From Acidobacteriota bacterium (GTDB lineage: Bacteria; Acidobacteriota; Terriglobia; Terriglobales; Acidobacteriaceae): DNA of 5,317 bases. Below, in pieces: positions 4,067 through 5,317 of this stretch; within the stretch, counting starts at the first letter, position 1, and every line of letters starts with the position of its first letter. Both the position numbers and the translations under genes were made by a program. Location of the stretch: assembly GCA_003224835.1 (NCBI GenBank), contig QHZX01000120.1, positions 1,821 through 7,137 of the forward strand. The letters are read 5' to 3'. The notes beneath the pieces are model-generated. The model saw only the letters and a program-made list of their open reading frames with translations, did no database searches and was not told where the DNA came from.

Positions 4067-5317
4067 GTGGCAGAAAACGCAACTACAACAGTTCGTCTGC
4101 TGGTTGTAAGCAGGGAGCCCGCTGTCCTCCGGCCGCTGTGGTCAATCGGTGAATCCAATTCGTGGCACCTGGAAACCGCGGGCAGCGGTTGGGAAGCGCT
4201 GGAACGCATTCAGTCCGGCGCGGCACCTGATCTGCTGTTGTTGGACCTGCCGCGAGGCGATTCCGACAGCTTGCACGTATTGCGCTGGGTGCGCCGTCTT
4301 CGTCCCGAATTGCCGATCATACTGCTCTCCCACGCGGAAGATATCTCGCGCGAAAAAGAAGCTCTCCGGTTAGGTGCGCAGGATTTCCTGATCCGGCCAT
4401 TCCAGGACGCAGAACTCGAATCAGCGATTCAACGGCATCTCGCGGTTCCGCAAGACCCAAGCCGCGGGAACTTCGCTAGCGACGACGTCGAAGATTTGGG
4501 TGACGAAACATTCTTTGTTGGCGCGAGCCCGATAATGCAGAAACTTCGGGCGCAAGCCGAACTGTTGGCCCAGGCCGATGTACCTGTCCTTATTGTGGGT
4601 GAACCCGGTACCGGCAGGGAAACGACCGCCCGCCTGATTCACAAGTTATCAGTCCGCTCTGGTTTCAGGTTCTTGAAGGTAAATTGTGCCGCGTTGCCGG
4701 GCGACTTACTTGAAAGGGAACTTTTCGGACACGGCGGCAGTTCTTCGAAGAGGGGAGAGCCATCCTACGTTGGCAAGTTTGAACTTTGCGACAAAGGCAC
4801 GCTGTTCCTTGACGAAATCGTTGAGATGCCGATTGCTTTGCAAGAAAAGCTGCTTCACGTAATGCAGGAGAAACAGTTCTTGAAGCCCGGGGCGGGCAGT
4901 TATCTCAATGTTGATGTCCGGATCTTAGTCTCAAGCGATATCAATATTGAGCGCGCACCTTCTGATAGCAAACTTCGCGAAGACCTTTATTACCGTTTGA
5001 GCGCGTTCACGGTGCACGTTCCAGCGTTGCGTCAACGCCGGGATGAGATTCAAATCCTGCTGCAGCATTTCATGCACAAATTAGCCCGGCACTACGGACT
5101 TCAGCAGCGAGAGTTTTCGCCCGCAGTGCTGAATGCGTGTCAACACTATTCATGGCCGGGCAATGTCGCCGAACTAGAAAGTTTCGTAAAGCGCTACCTG
5201 ATGATCGGGGACGAAGAACTGAACTTGTCTGGATCCGGTGCCAACGGATCAGCAGGGAAGCGCATATCGCTAGGCACTCCCGGACATGGCTTTGGCGATG
5301 GGAGAGCAGGGCAAGAC
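4067..5317 (+). CDS. receiver plus degenerate sigma-54-type AAA+ regulator (3' truncated by window)
   Basis: 417 residues are visible and the frame is open to the last base. The GTG start has AGG 7 bases upstream; the frame is open back to the NusG-like stop but offers no ATG before it. Residues 9-125 are a receiver domain. Phosphoacceptor Asp60 (LLLLD) and Ser88 are kept, but the strand-1 acidic pair is S15-R16 and the switch lysine is Arg110 (FLIRPF). Residues 149-381 follow the NtrC-type AAA+ core: VGASPIMQKL, Walker A GEPGTGRE (178-185) with Arg184 in place of Lys, NCAALPGDLLERELFG, Walker B LFLDEI (246-251), arginine region REDLYYRL (304-311), and WPGNVAELE (363-371). The GAFTGA loop that touches sigma-54 is absent; GGSSSKRGEPSYVG stands there (223-236). 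Sensor I has Asp291 for Asn, and sensor II has Ala368 for Arg. A Gly/Ser-rich linker begins near 388, and a Fis-type HTH is expected past the window. It probably acts as a regulator or scaffold rather than an ATP-driven sigma-54 activator. Confidence 0.85.
   Translation, partial: MAENATTTVRLLVVSREPAVLRPLWSIGESNSWHLETAGSGWEALERIQSGAAPDLLLLDLPRGDSDSLHVLRWVRRLRPELPIILLSHAEDISREKEALRLGAQDFLIRPFQDAELESAIQRHLAVPQDPSRGNFASDDVEDLGDETFFVGASPIMQKLRAQAELLAQADVPVLIVGEPGTGRETTARLIHKLSVRSGFRFLKVNCAALPGDLLERELFGHGGSSSKRGEPSYVGKFELCDKGTLFLDEIVEMPIALQEKLLHVMQEKQFLKPGAGSYLNVDVRILVSSDINIERAPSDSKLREDLYYRLSAFTVHVPALRQRRDEIQILLQHFMHKLARHYGLQQREFSPAVLNACQHYSWPGNVAELESFVKRYLMIGDEELNLSGSGANGSAGKRISLGTPGHGFGDGRAGQD

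Overview
The window looks like chromosomal DNA of an acidobacterium (Terriglobia/Acidobacteriaceae type). This is inferred from protein character alone: a lipoprotein that reads C-G-G-G after its lipid-attachment cysteine and carries a putative-Ig domain, a response regulator with a Sel1-like C-terminal extension, and a specialised NusG paralogue directly followed by a receiver/AAA+ regulator. The last pair is the kind of regulatory head found in front of exopolysaccharide clusters. There are no insertion sequences, CRISPR arrays, tRNAs or rRNAs.

Layout. (1) Bases 1-87 probably hold the C-terminal end of an upstream gene. It overlaps a complete 523-residue secreted lipoprotein (74-1645, +) with an N-terminal Ig-like domain and a large C-terminal part resembling a glycosidase-type beta-propeller. 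(2) After a 104-base convergent gap, the minus strand (2705 down to 1750) carries a broken regulator. Its first reading frame is a receiver-like domain that loses the DNA-binding domain at about 2210. The second frame begins with the tail of a LuxR-type helix-turn-helix and continues into a Sel1-like domain. The two frames meet at an ATGA stop/start overlap, but the protein evidence says they were one receiver-HTH-Sel1 gene that lost roughly 90 bases. (3) A long divergent intergenic region (2706-3463, 758 bases) has no convincing gene. It contains inverted repeats and several hairpins, some mutually exclusive and one a UUCG tetraloop, just ahead of the next gene. (4) On the plus strand lie a UpxY/LoaP-like NusG paralogue (3464-4018) and, 48 bases later, a receiver plus sigma-54-type AAA+ regulator (4067 to the window end, truncated).

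How they may work together. The most coherent reading is a regulatory island with divergent regulators around a structured leader. The NusG paralogue would modify RNA polymerase to read through a long downstream operon, probably polysaccharide biosynthesis lying outside the window. The AAA+ protein keeps its fold signatures but has lost or changed the Walker A lysine, the GAFTGA sigma-54 contact loop, the sensor I asparagine and the sensor II arginine. It is therefore unlikely to be an ordinary sigma-54 activator. The most interesting points are this degenerate activator, the internally deleted regulator, and the hairpin-rich leader. Operon function and target are inference; the window does not show the downstream genes.
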